Positions 24,100 to 35,772 of a DNA stretch of 64,000 nucleotides are shown piece by piece. Below the pieces are notes generated by a model. It saw only the letters and a program-made list of their open reading frames with translations, was not told the DNA's origin and ran no database searches. The stretch is from positions 58,943,563 to 59,007,562 of the forward strand of contig CM059972.1 in assembly GCA_030490835.1 (NCBI GenBank). Reading direction: 5' to 3'. The DNA comes from Annona cherimola. Lineage: Eukaryota; Streptophyta; Magnoliopsida; Magnoliales; Annonaceae. Every line of letters begins with the position of its first letter. Within the stretch, counting starts at the first letter, position 1. The position numbers and the translations under genes were made by a program.

Positions 24100-27000
24100 T
24101 CATTTCTAATTTATAAAATGATTCTTTTGCTAAAGGTTTGGTGAAAATCTTTGTAATTTGATCCTCAATTTTAACATATTCTAAGCAAATATCATGGTTT
24201 TTAACATGTTCTCTAATGAAATGATGTCTCACATCTATATGTTTAGTTCTAGAATGAAGTACAAGATTTTTGGTTAAACATATTGCACTTGTATTATCAC
24301 ATCTAACTGGTATATATTAATATTCAATGCCCTAATCTCTAAGTTATTGTTTCATTCAAAGTAGTTGGGCACAACAGCTCCCGGCGGCAATATATTCAGG
24401 TTCTGCAATAGATAGAGCAACACTAGTTTATTTTCTTGAAAACCACAAAACCATCATGTTTCTAAGAAACTAACATGTTCCACTAGTACTTTTTTTTATC
24501 TACTTTGTAACCGGTGAAATCCACATCCGAGTAGCCAATTAGCTCAAATGTTGAACCCTTTAGATACCATAGACCTAGATTAATAGTATTGATTAAATAC
24601 CCGAAAATTCTTTTTACAGCTATTAGATGTGACTCTTTAGGACATGATTGAAATCTTGAACACATATAAACACTAAACAGAATATCTAGTTTAGATGCAG
24701 TCAAATACAAAAAGATCATATAATGCTTCTATACAACTTTTCTTCAACAGATTTACCTTTTTCATCTTTGTCAATTTTGATGGCTGAACTCATGGGTGTG
24801 TTTGCCCCTTTGCTGTTTTGCATTCCAAACTTCTTGAGTATTTCATTGACGTATTTGAACTGATTTATGAAGATTCCTTTGGCTAATTACTTAATTTGCG
24901 GTCCAAGGAAGAAGTTTACCTTGCCCATCATGCTCATTTCGAATTCACTTGGCATAATGTTAGAAAATTCTTAACACAGAGATTCATTAGTCGCACCAAA
25001 TATAATATTATCCACATAAATTTGAACAATTAATATATTTTTACCCTTATATTTGATAAATAATGTTGTATCAACTTTTCCTCTCTGAAAATCATGATCA
25101 ATCAAAAATTTGCTTAACCTCTTATACCAAGCTCTTGGAGCTTGTTTAAGTCCATATAATGCTTTGGTTAATTTAAAAATATATTTTGATTGATCTTTCT
25201 CTTCAAAACCAGGAGGTAGTTCAACATATACTTCCTCATTTAGATATCCATTCAAAAATGCACTTTTCACATCCATTTGAAACAATTTAAAGTACATGTG
25301 AGAAGCAAAAGCTAGTAGGATACGTATGACATCCAATCTAGCCATCGGAGCATATGATTCCTCAAAATCAATTCTTTCTTCTTGGGAATATACTTTAGCT
25401 ATAAGTCTGGCCTTGTTTCTCACGACAAGTCCACTTTCATTTACTTGTTTCCTAAAGACCCATTTGGTACCAATGACAGTGTAATCCTTGGGCCTAGGAA
25501 CTAGGTGTCATACTTGATTTCTTTCAAATTGATTTATCTCTTCTTGCATTGCCAAGATCCAATTTTCATCGTTAAGAGCTTGGTCAATTAAATTTGGTTC
25601 TATTTTAGACACAAAAGCAAATCTCCACAAATATTGTGTCTAGATCTTATTATTCTTACTCCTTCATATACATTGCCAAGAACTTCTTCAATTGGATGGT
25701 CATTTTTTAATTTTAAATTTGTTGGAAGTTTGTAAGAATCATTACCTTCACTTACCTTTTTCATCCGTAGATTGCTCTTGCTTTGTTTCTACTTCTCCTT
25801 GTTGTTCCAACTATTGCCTTTCAGGATTCTTTGATGTTTCATCTGTATCACTTACCTCATCCTTCTTTTTGGAATTAGGATTAAATTCATCAAACACAAC
25901 ATGTATTGATTCTTCTACTACTTGATTTTTTTTGTTAAAAACTCTATATGCTTTGCTATTTGATGAATATCTAAGAAATATTGCTTCATCACTTTTACCA
26001 TCTAATTTTCCTAAGTTTATTTTTTCCATTATTCAGTACATAGCAAGTGCATCCAAAAGCATGGAAGTATGAAATATTTGATTTTCTACCTTTCCATAGT
26101 TCATAGGAGGTCTTTTTCAAGATTGCTCTTATGGTAACTCGATTTAGCACATGACATGCTATACTTACAGTTTCACCCCAAAATCTTTTGAATAGTTTAC
26201 TTTCATTTAGCATAGTTCTAGTCATCTCCTATATTGTTCTATTTTTTCTTTCAACTACCCCGTTTTGTTGGGGAGTTTTTGGTGCGGAGAATGTGTGTTG
26301 AATTCCTTTCTCATTACAGAATTCTGTAAACCGTTTGTTTTCAAATTCACCACAATGATCACTTCTAATGGATATGATTGTATTTTGCTTTTCTTTTTGC
26401 ACCAAATTTGAAAATGTAACAAATATTGAGAAGGCTTCATCTTTGCTAGATAAAATTATTATCCATATAAATCTTGAAAAATCATCAACTATGACAAATA
26501 CATACTTTTTTCCTCTAAGAGTTAAAATGCCGGATGACCCATACAGATCCATATGTAATTGTTCAAGTGACCTAGTCATTGAAATTTTCTTTTTGGAGGA
26601 AAATGACATCTTAGGCTACTTGGATAGTTGACATATCTTGCAGATTTTATCTTTGTCATATTTGAGCTATCGCAATCCTTTTACTAGGCTCTTTTTCTCA
26701 AATTTTTAATATTTGACATATTTATATATCTAAGCCTTTTACGTCATATCCATGGATCATTTTCAATGGCTATAAGACATTTTCCATCAAGTTCATCAAG
26801 GGAAACCAAATATACATTTCCATATCTTTTGCCACTAAAAACTATGTGATTCTCATAAAAAACATTGCATATAGAAGATTCAAACACAACTTTATAGCTT
26901 TTGTCACACAGTTGACTAATGCTCATTAAATTATGTTTAAGTCCTTCAACAAATAGTACATCCTCAATACATGCATTTGAAATACCATAAATATTTCCTT

Positions 27001-29027
27001 TACCTTTTATTATACCTTTCTCATTGTTTCCAAATGCAACTGTCCCTTCGCTACAAGATTTGACTTTGTAAAATAATCCTCTTTCTCCCGTCATATGTCT
27101 TGAGCAGCTATAGTCCATGAACCAAATGTTGCTGGTCTTTGCTTTAAGACATACCTATAAAACAAAATCATGTAGTGTTTATCTCTTTGGTACCCATTTT
27201 ATAGGTCTATTTGGGTTAATGAGTCATTGGAGTCTATTTTGTTCTGTTTAGAAGGCATAAATTCAATGCTCTCTAGTACCCAAACCAGTTTTGTACCATG
27301 GCCATATAATTTTTTATTTTACATTGATAAATTTTGTGGCCCATTTTGTAAAAATTGCATGCCTCTCTAAGTCTTGGAGTGGGAATCCATGTAGTAGGAG
27401 GTTCCCAAGTTAGTCTTTTTGTCCAAGTGACATGATTCATTCTTAGTTTAAGAAAAACGGGCTTGGTTTGGTTTCTTACAAACCTTGGAGCACTTGATTT
27501 ACTGCATTCGCCTTTCTCAAATGTGGAATAGCTGAGTTCTCTTTTGTTGTTCTGGGTGGTCATGTTCAAGAACATTTTCACACTTTCTCCTGGATTAGAG
27601 AACTTTGCTAATGATTCATTTAAAGACTCATTTTCCTGATTCAATCTTTCCACCTTGTTAATTAAGGTATTGTTCTCATTTGTTAGGTGGTTAATTCACA
27701 ATAACAACTGAATCACATTGTCTTTTCTTTATTGTGAATTTATTTCCTAATTTCTTTATTTCATCATATGATGAATCATAAGCTTATTATAGTTCCTCTA
27801 ATTCAGCACATTTGAGACAATCACGTATAGAAAAGTAAATAGACTTGGTATTTGAGTGATTAAGTTTGGAGGTTACCTCATCACTGCTTGTACAGTTTGT
27901 TGAGGTGGTTTGTCCATCTAAGATTTCTGTTGCAGTAAGACAAACCATGTTGTGTTCTTCTTCTAACCTTGCCATGCAACATATCTTAGCACAGTTTGCA
28001 GCTTCATTGTCTTCATTCAACGAACTGCTTGTTATGGACGTTTTCTCATTTACGTACATTCTCCTTCCTTTAGCTTTCTAAAATTTTTAGTTTTCATTTC
28101 TGTCTTTCTTCTCTCGTCATTCATTTGTCTTACTTTCTTCTGGTGTAGGACATTGAACTTACATATGTCCTACTCCACACCTATAGCACTTGGTTGTTTT
28201 TTTCTTTTTCTCCTTTCCATTTTTCTCTTTGAATCCTTTAAAATTCTTCCCTTTTTTACAAATTTTCTGAACCTTTGGGTGAGTAGGGTGATCTCTTCAT
28301 TATCATTTTGAGAGGATGAAGTGGATTCATCTGAGTTCGGTACAGCTCTCAAAGCAATTTCCCTTTTTCCTTTTGTGCTGCTCCTCATTTCTTTTTTTTA
28401 TCAGCTCATGGGACATGAGTGAGCTGATGGGATTCTCTAGTCTTATAGTATTCAGGTCCTTTGCCTCTTCAATAGTCGTGATCTTTGGAGTCCACGACTC
28501 AGGTAAAACCCTTAAAATCTTCATGACTTGTTCAGATTCAGAAATTGCTTTTCTAAGACCCTTTAGTGCATTAATAATCTTGAAAAATCTAGCAAATATT
28601 TCAGATATATTTTCAGTCTCTAGCATTTTGAAACTTTCTAACTCTCCAATCAAAATGTTTCTTCTTGTCCCCTAGACTTGAGAAGTTCCCTCATAAATTG
28701 ATATTAGTGTATCCCACATTTCTTTGGTTGTTTGACATGAGGATACCTTATCATATTTAGCGGCTATAAGAGTACAAAAGAGGGAGTTCATGGCTTTGGT
28801 GTTGCTTTTTACGATTCTAACCTTCTCTTCAGACCATGCGGAGGCTCTTTCACCTATTGGTAGAACAACTCCGTCTTGGATAACAATTCAAGAATCTATA
28901 TCCGTAGCCATAATAAGTTGTTTCATTCTCAGCTTCCAGTAACCAAAGTTACTTCCATCAAATAGTGGTGGCTTTTGAATGATTGGCCTTTAGCAAATGC
29001 AGGAGTGAAAGTTGATTGGGATGTCAT
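24100..29027 (-). pseudogene. Broken gag-pol of outer element
   Basis: On the minus strand the start MTSQSTFTPAFAKGQSF at 29027 matches the inner gag start. Gag pieces run 29027-27640. A degraded zinc-knuckle region is near 28170. The protease block DYSCSRHMTGE is at about 27118. Integrase pieces are at 26609-25990, with HMDLYG, SDHCGEF and NGVVERKNRTI. Reverse transcriptase is at 25423-24971 and 24719-24483, with [14 protein letters not shown] and the active-site variant YVDNIIFG, where the second Asp of YVDD is Asn. RNase H ends near 24100. Many stops and frame changes make it inactive. Confidence 0.92.
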
Positions 29028-29061
29028 TAATAAAATCTCTTTGGTATAAACTCAAATACCT

Positions 29062-29073
29062 GCTCTAATACCA
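29062..29073 (-). other. tRNA-Met primer-binding site, outer element
   Basis: On the minus strand this reads TGGTATTAGAGC, two bases after the 5' LTR end. It is complementary to the 3' end of initiator tRNA-Met except for one change from TGGTATCAGAGC. Confidence 0.85.
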
Positions 29074-29075
29074 CT

Positions 29076-29513
29076 TGTTGGTCCCGAATTTATGGCAATA
29101 TCCAAGAGGGGAGAGGTGAATTGGGTATTTAAAAATTCTTTACTTAATTAAAACTTCCCCTTTGTAAATTTAATCCCCTCGATGAAACGTCCGGCGAGTT
29201 AGAATAAGATGGTGCAGTAGAAATATAAGACACAAGTAATCAAACCAGTTAAAGAGACAGCGATATATAGTGGTTGGGGTAACCTTCCCTACTTCACTTT
29301 TCCAAGCACACACCCATTGTGACTTAGGTTCCACTATTGTATTATCAATACAACTTAGAGTACCCGCTCTCTTCTAGATTCTAGCTCTAGGGGGCTTATA
29401 CAATCTCAGCACAAGTAGGTGACGAGTTCCACTCCAATCACACGCTACTTTGCCTTCACTTGGTTTTGGTCTCCAATACCAAATCAAATGGAAAAAATAA
29501 GTAATCAATAAAT
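29076..29513 (-). repeat. 5' LTR of outer element, distal part (rest at 39396-40639)
   Basis: It begins on the plus strand TGTTGGTCCCGAATTT and aligns with 20146 onwards up to 'gtaatcaataaat', where the inner element cuts in. The remainder resumes at 39391 with the duplicated TAAAT. Confidence 0.9.
29509..29513. repeat. Target-site duplication TAAAT (left, inner element)
   Basis: This matches TAAAT at 39391-39395 exactly. Confidence 0.95.
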
Positions 29514-29637
29514 TGTTGGAAACAATGTTCCAAACAAAACAAATTGACCAAAGCATAAGTTTTGATGATTAAACAAAGACTAATTTGAGTATATAAGGTG
29601 TACTAATGAGTTTGCCAAGTGTTTAAGGAAAACAAAG

Positions 29638-30402
29638 AAGTCAAGTCGATTACCAAGTCGACTTGGACTTCGACTTGGGGTGAAGTCGATACCTAAGTCG
29701 ACTTCACAAGCGACTTCAAATGGCAAAAGGTGGATAGCATTGAAAATAGAAAACAAGCAAATGAAGTCGCAGGTCAAGTCGACTCCAGGTGCGACTTAGG
29801 AAACCAAGTCGCAGACGAAGTCGATTCCAGCATCGACTTCAGGCCTCCAGAGTTGAAAAGTGGAAACGAACATGACGGAGTCGCACACGAGGTCGACTCC
29901 AGGTGCGACTTGGGTGAAATCGCAGACGAGGTCGACTCCAACTTCGACTTGAGGAGTTCAGACTTGAAGATTGAAGTTTCAAGCTTATTTCAAGGATCCA
30001 TTTGGACTTTATCAAATCCAAATAAGATGCAAACTTCATTCTCAAAAAGCAACTAAAGTTTCTTGAAGATCAAAAGTTAAGATTCATATTCAAAGTTCAA
30101 ATCAAGTCTATCAAGTCCAAAGCTAATTCTCAAGCTTATTCCAAATGAAGCAATACCCAAGTCATGAAGACCAATTTTACAAAGTTCAAGACAGTTCAAG
30201 AGGATCAAGGTGTTTTTGCAAAAGACCAAGCCAAGTCGCAACCCAAGTCGACTCCAGGATCGACTTGAGTTGAAGACTGAAGGCCAAGTTGACCCAGACT
30301 CGGACTTGGAAATCTGAAGAACTGGAGTCGCACACGAGGTCGACTCCAGGTGCACTTGGAAGCCAAGTCGCAGGCCAAGTCGACTCCACATGCGACTTGG
30401 GT
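29638..30402. repeat. GTCGAC palindrome array in LTR U3
   Basis: The recurring core is AAGTCGAC followed by TCC or TT. It is often set in a longer phrase AAGTCGCAG-n-AAGTCGACTCCAGG then TGCGACTTGG. AAGTCGACTT is its own reverse complement, and GTCGCA/TGCGAC form a second inverted pair around it. The array lies upstream of the TATA box, so it is well placed to be a promoter-proximal enhancer. The same array is found at 37910-38670. Confidence 0.8.
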
Positions 30403-30482
30403 CACAACGGTCGGAATTTATTTGAACGTTGGCGCATTAAATGCGCGCCACCTATCGTCTAACGTTCGGATTCCCTCCAAAA

Positions 30483-30490
30483 TTATAAAT
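30483..30490 (+). promoter_or_regulatory. LTR TATA box
   Basis: TTATAAAT (within AATTATAAATAG) lies about 970 bp into the LTR, just downstream of the GTCGAC array. Transcription would be expected to start about 30 bp downstream, near 30515, defining the U3/R boundary. The 3' LTR has the same box at 38751-38758. Confidence 0.65.
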
Positions 30491-31124
30491 AGCATTCATG
30501 GTGGACGAGGGAAGCAGCTGAGGATCATTAAGTGTGCTTAACTACTACATTCAAGAGCTCAAAAGAGATCAAGCCACTCAAAGAAGAAGAACTCTACTTC
30601 AAACTGCAAGAGCTTCATTTCAGAATCTTCAAAGCCAATTCTTCAAGTTCTTCTCTGCGCCTAATTGTTGCTACACATCTGTAAAGTGTAGATTTCTTTG
30701 TTATTTCATTTATTTGTGATTGAACTTGATCTAGTTTGAGGAACTAGGATCAAGTGTATGCTAAGTAGTGTGTGATTGGAGTGAGACTCATCACCTACTT
30801 GAGCAGTGTGTTGTATGCCCCCTAGAGCTAGAATCTAGAAGAGAGCAGTGGCTCTAATTGTATTGAGAGAATACAATAGTGGAACCCAAGTCACAAGGAG
30901 TGTGAGCTTGGAAGAGTGGAGTAGGGAGGTTGCCCGAACCACTATAAAAATCTTATGTATTTGATTTATTTATCTGCTCTCTACATTATATTGTTTTCCA
31001 TTTCGATTCTTCATTAAGGGAACTGGATTAATCCGGGGTTAAGTTTCTGTTTAAGTTATAAATTTTTAAATACCCAATTCACCCCTCCCCTCTTGGGTTT
31101 TGCCATTAACTCGGGACCAACAAG

Positions 31125-31136
31125 TGGTATCAGAGC
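31125..31136 (+). other. tRNA-Met primer-binding site, inner element
   Basis: TGGTATCAGAGC starts two bases after the LTR's terminal CA. It is the canonical 12 bp complement of plant initiator tRNA-Met used by copia elements. Confidence 0.95.
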
Positions 31137-31170
31137 GGTTCTTTGAGTTTACCAAAGAGATCTTATTAAT

Positions 31171-34100
31171 ATGGCATCCCAATCTACTTCCATTCCCGCA
31201 TTTGCTGAAGGCCAATCCTTTACAAGGCCACCGTTGTTTGATGGGAGCAATTTTGGATATTGGAAGCTTCGTATGAAGCAACTCATCATGGCTACCGACA
31301 TGGATTCTTGGATTGCTATCCAAGATGGAGTAACCTTGCCTACCGATGAAAGAGCTTCCAGATGGACCGATGAGGAAGTAAGAATTGTTAAGAGCAACGC
31401 CAAAGCTATGAACTCTTTATTTTGTGCTCTTACTGCTTCTGAATATGATAGAGTATCCTCTTGCTTAACCGCCAAAGAAATATGGGATACGCTAACCTCT
31501 ATCTATGAAGGAACTTCTCAAGTCCAAGGGACGAGAAGAAATATTTTGATTGGAGAACTGGAAAACTTTAGAATGCTAGATAGAGAAAACATCTCTGAAA
31601 TGTTTGCTAGATTCTCTAAAATTACTAATGCTCTAAAAGGTCTCGGAAAGGCTATATCTGAATCTGAGCAGGTCATGAAGATCTTACGAGCTCTACCCGA
31701 ATCATGGACTCCAAAGATCACTGCAATAGAAGAAGCCAAGGACCTTAACACTCTAAAGCTTGAAGACTTAATTAGCTCACTCATGTCACATGAGCTAATC
31801 AAGAGAAGAAATGAAGATCAACACAGGGGCAAAAGAGCAATTGCTTTGAAAGACGCACAAGACACAGATGATTCCTCTTCTTCTCAAAACGACGACGAAA
31901 TCGCCCTACTCACAAAACGTTTCAAAAAATTTGTGAGGAAAGGCAAAAATTTCAGAAGCTTCAAGGATAGAACTCCCAGAGAAAAGAAGAAAGAATCAAC
32001 CAAATGCTATCGATGCGGCGGTTCGGGACATATGCAAGCTCAATGTCCAACTCCCGAAGAAAGCAAAGTAAAAGAACAAAGAAAAGATCGAGGGGACAAT
32101 AAGAGATTCCAAAGATACAAAGGAAGAGGCATGTACGTGAATGACGAGGAATCTACAACGAGTAACTCCTCAACCGATGAAATCGAAGTAGAAGAATGTG
32201 CAAGAATCTGCTGCATGGCACAAATCGAGCAAGAAGAACAAACTACCTCAACAAAATGCACAAGTAATGAAGAGACATGTTTTAAGGCAAAGGCAAATAA
32301 TGAATGGTTCATGGATAGCGGTTGCTCAAGGCATATGACCGGTGAAAGAAGTTTGTTTCACAAACTTAAGCCTTGTAATGATGGAATGGTTGCCTTTGGC
32401 AATAATGAAAAAGGTAAAATTAAAGGTAAAGGAAATATACATAGTATTTCAAATGCATGCATGTAAGATGTTTTGTTTGTTGAAGGACTCAAACACAATT
32501 TAATGAGCATTAGCCAATTATGTGATAAAGGATACAAAGTTGTGTTTGAATCATCTATATGTAATGTATTTGATGGAGGGCATATCATGTTTAGTGGTAA
32601 AAGACATGGAAATGTATATTTGGTTTCACTTGATGAATTGAATAATCAATGTCTAATGGCCATTGATAATGATCCATGGGTTTGACATAAAAGGCTTGGA
32701 CATATAAACATGGGAAACATAAAAACTCTATGGAAAAAGAGTTTGGTAGAAGGATTACCAAGACTGAAATATGACAAGGACAAGATTTGTAAGGCATGTC
32801 AATTATCAAAACAACCCAAGATGCCTTTCTCTACCAAAAAAGAAATTTCCACCACCAAGCCACTTGAATTGCTACACATGGATCTATACGGGCCATCCGA
32901 CATTCTAACCATTGGTGGAAAGAAATATGTATTTGTCATAGTTGATGATTTTTCAAGATTCACATGGATAATTCTCTTAGCTAGTAAAGATGAAGCCTTC
33001 TCTATGTTTGCAACTTTTGTAAATTTGGTGCAAAATGAAAAACAAAGTACTATTGTGACCATAAGAAGCGATCATGGTGGTGAATTCAAAAACAAACGAT
33101 TCATGGAATTTTGCAATGAAAAAGGAATTCACCACACATTTTCTGCACCAAGAGCTCCACAACAAAATGGAGTAGTAGAAAGGAAAAATAGAACTATACA
33201 AGAGATGGCTAGAACTATGCTAAATGAGAGCAATCTATCCAAGAAATTTTGGGGTGAAGCTGTAAGTACAGCTTGTCATGTATTGAACCGTGTCACCATT
33301 CGAGCAATCTTGAAAAAGACCCCATATGAACTATGGAAAGGAAGAAAACCAAATATTTCTTATTTTCATGCTTTTGGATGTACATGTTATGTTTTGAACA
33401 ATGGAAAAACTAACTTGGGAAAGTTAGATGCCAAAAGTGATGAGGCTATATTTCTTGGATATTCATCAAATAGCAAAGCATATAGAGTTTTCAATAAACG
33501 AAACCAAGTTGTTGAAGAATCCATACACGTTGTATTTGATGAAATTAACCAAACTCCGAGAAAGGAGGATGAACTAAGTGATGCAGATGAGACAAAAGGC
33601 AAAGAACAACCAAAGGAACTCGAACTCAAGCCAGAAAATCTCATGGAGGAAGAGGTAAGTGAAGGTAATGATTCTTATAAACCTCCAACTGATTTAAAGT
33701 TCAAAAATGCCCATCCAATCGAGCAAGTTATTTGAAATGTATATGAAGGAGTGAAAACTAGAAGATCAAAACAAAACGTTTATGGTCAATATGCCTTTGT
33801 ATCTAAAATTGAACCAAATACCATTGAACAAGCTCTCAATGATGAAAATTAGGTTATTGCAATGCAAGAAGAGCTAAACCAATTCGAAAGGAACAATGTA
33901 TGACACTTAGTTCCTAGACCAAATAATCACACTATCATTGGTACCAAATGGGTATTTAGGAACAAATTAGATGAAAGCGGACTTGTAATTAGAAACAAGG
34001 CCAGATTAGTAGCCAAAGGGTATTCTCAAGAAGAAGGAATCGATTTTGAAGAATCATATGCACCCGTGGCTAGATTAGAAGCCATACGTATTCTACTAGC

Positions 34101-35336
34101 ATTCGCTTCTTATATGAATTTCAAATTGTTCCAAATGGATGTAAAAAGCGCATTCTTGAATGGCTATTTGAATGAAGAAGTATATGTTGAACAACCCCCT
34201 GGTTTTGAAGAAAAGAATCAATCAAAGTATGTTTATAAATTGACCAAAGCACTATATGGATTAAAGCAAGCTCCAAGAGCTTGGTATGAAAGGCTGAAAA
34301 AATTTTTGATTGATCATGAGTTTCTAAGAGGGAAAGTAGATACTACTTTGTTCATCAAATACAAAAACAAAGATATTTTAATTGTACAGATTTATGTAGA
34401 CGACATAATTTTCGGTGCTACTAATGAAAATCTTTGTCAAGAATTTTCTAAGATTATGCAGAGCGAATTCGAAATGAGCATGATGGGAGAATTAAATTTC
34501 TTCCTTGGACTGCAAATTAAGCAACAAAGTGAAGGGATATTCTTGAACCAGTCCAAGTACGTCAAGGAAATGCTCAAGAAATTTGGATTGCAGAATAGCA
34601 AAGGGGCAAACACTCCAATGAGCTCTACAATCAAGATCGACACGGACGAAAACGGTAAAAATATCGATCAAAAGCTTTATAGAAGCATGATAGGATCCTT
34701 GCTATATTTAACTGCTTCTAGACCCGATATCCTATTCAGTGTTTGTATGTGCTCTAGATTTCAAGCATGTCCAAAAGAATCACATCTACTTGCTGTAAAA
34801 AGAATTTTTAAATATTTGGTAAAAACTACCAATCTTGGACTATGGTATCCAAAGAGGTCAACCTTTGATCTAATCGGCTATTCGGATGCAGATTTTCCGG
34901 ATATAAAGTAGATAGAAAGAGCACTAGTGGAACTTGTCAGTTTCTTGGACATATGTTAGTTTCATGGTACTCAAGAAAACAAACAAGTGTTGCTCTATCT
35001 ACCGCGGAAGCCGAATACATAGCCGCCGGTAGTTGTTGTGCCCAATTGCTTTGGATGAAACAACAATTGAAAGATTATGGCATTGATTATGTTGATATTC
35101 CTATTAGATGTGATAATACAAGTGCAATTTGTCTGACTAAAAATCCTGTACTGCATTCAAGAACCAAGCATATTGATGTGAGACACCATTTTATTCGTGA
35201 ACATGTTGAAAATCGTGATGTATGTTTAGAATATGTGAAAACAGAAGACCAAATTGCTGATATCTTTACCAAACCATTAGCCAAAGAATCATTTTATAAA
35301 ATTAGGAATGATATGGGTATGATAGAGCTAAATTAG
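31171..35336 (+). pseudogene. Gag-pol polyprotein of inner element, disabled
   Basis: All copia domains appear in one frame: gag from MASQSTSIPAF, the zinc knuckle CYRCGGSGHMQAQC at residues 279-292, and protease MDSGCSRHMTGE with catalytic Asp near 382. Integrase has HKRLGH...CKACQLSK, then the D,D,E set in HMDLYG, SDHGGEF and NGVVERK. Reverse transcriptase has [14 protein letters not shown] and YVDDIIFG, and RNase H has STAEAEYIAAG. Five in-frame stops interrupt it: TAA at 32464, TGA at 32683, TGA at 33733, TAG at 33850 and TGA at 33901. A 1 bp deletion near 34895, where DADFAGYK would be expected, shifts the frame so RNase H is read in another frame from 34953. A normal copy would be about 1390 residues. 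The start follows the primer site by 34 bp, as expected. Confidence 0.95.
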
Positions 35337-35372
35337 GGAAAATTAAATAAGAAAATTACAATTGAAAAATGT

Positions 35373-35525
35373 CAAGTCGATGAGTGAAGTCGACTCCAAG
35401 GGCGTCAAGTCGACTCCACTTCAGAAGCGAAGTCGACTCCGCCAGAGTCGAAGTCGACTCCGCCCCCAGGCGAAGTCGACTCCGAGGGACCGAAGTCGAC
35501 TTCGCCTAGGGCAAAGTCGACTCCG
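35373..35525 (+). repeat. GTCGAC motif array between pol and third ORF (inner copy)
   Basis: About seven copies of AAGTCGACTCC or AAGTCGACTTC lie at about 20-22 bp spacing (starting near 35387, 35407, 35430, 35451, 35473, 35493, 35514), with GC-rich spacers. The array sits 37 bp after the pol stop and 250 bp before the third ORF. It is followed by a pyrimidine-rich stretch (35540-35760) that resembles a plant 5' leader. The spacing is about two helical turns, so bound factors would line up on one face. A role as an internal promoter for the third ORF is inference. Confidence 0.8.
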
Positions 35526-35529
35526 CGCG

Positions 35530-35772
35530 CGACGTTTCGCATTCGGCCGTCTTTCCTCTTTTTCTTCTCTTCTTCTTTCTTCCTTCCTCATTTCCCTCCG
35601 GCCTCTCTACTTCTTTTCTTTCTCCCTCTCCGGCGATTTCGATCTCCCTTGTCTCCGGCAAACCGCCACTCTCTCTCTCTCACTCCATCTCTCACTCCCT
35701 CTCTCACTCTATCCCTCTCAAACTCTCTCTCACTGACATTCCCTCTCAGATTCCCAAAACTCCAAGCTCCAA
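35530..35772 (+). promoter_or_regulatory. CT-rich leader-like stretch before the third ORF
   Basis: The plus strand is dominated by CTCTCTCACTC- and TTCTTTCTTCC-type runs, ending just before the ATG at 35773 (context CCAAATGGCA). Such Y-patch or CT-rich sequence is common in plant core promoters and 5' leaders. The alternative is a splice-acceptor polypyrimidine tract producing a spliced mRNA for the third ORF from the LTR promoter. The 70-124 residue ORFs in this stretch are low-complexity and not convincing genes. Confidence 0.4.

Larger units (their letters stand above)
29514..31122 (+). repeat. 5' LTR of inner element
   Basis: The LTR is 1609 bp, from TGTTGG to CCAACA, which form a perfect 6 bp terminal inverted pair. 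The first 900 bp (U3) carry about a dozen GTCGAC-centred motifs. A TATA box follows at 30483-30490. Confidence 0.96.

Noticed and set aside
29730..30405. 108-residue and shorter frames in the LTR, repeated at 37997-38673
   Set aside because: They are translations of the GTCGAC-rich U3 on both strands (repeating VDS/CDL and STWS/RPRVRL words) and lie upstream of the TATA box.
35373..35525. Regularly spaced repeats resembling a CRISPR array
   Set aside because: The repeat is only 11 bp, palindromic, also scattered in the LTRs, and the DNA is clearly plant retroelement; there are no cas genes.
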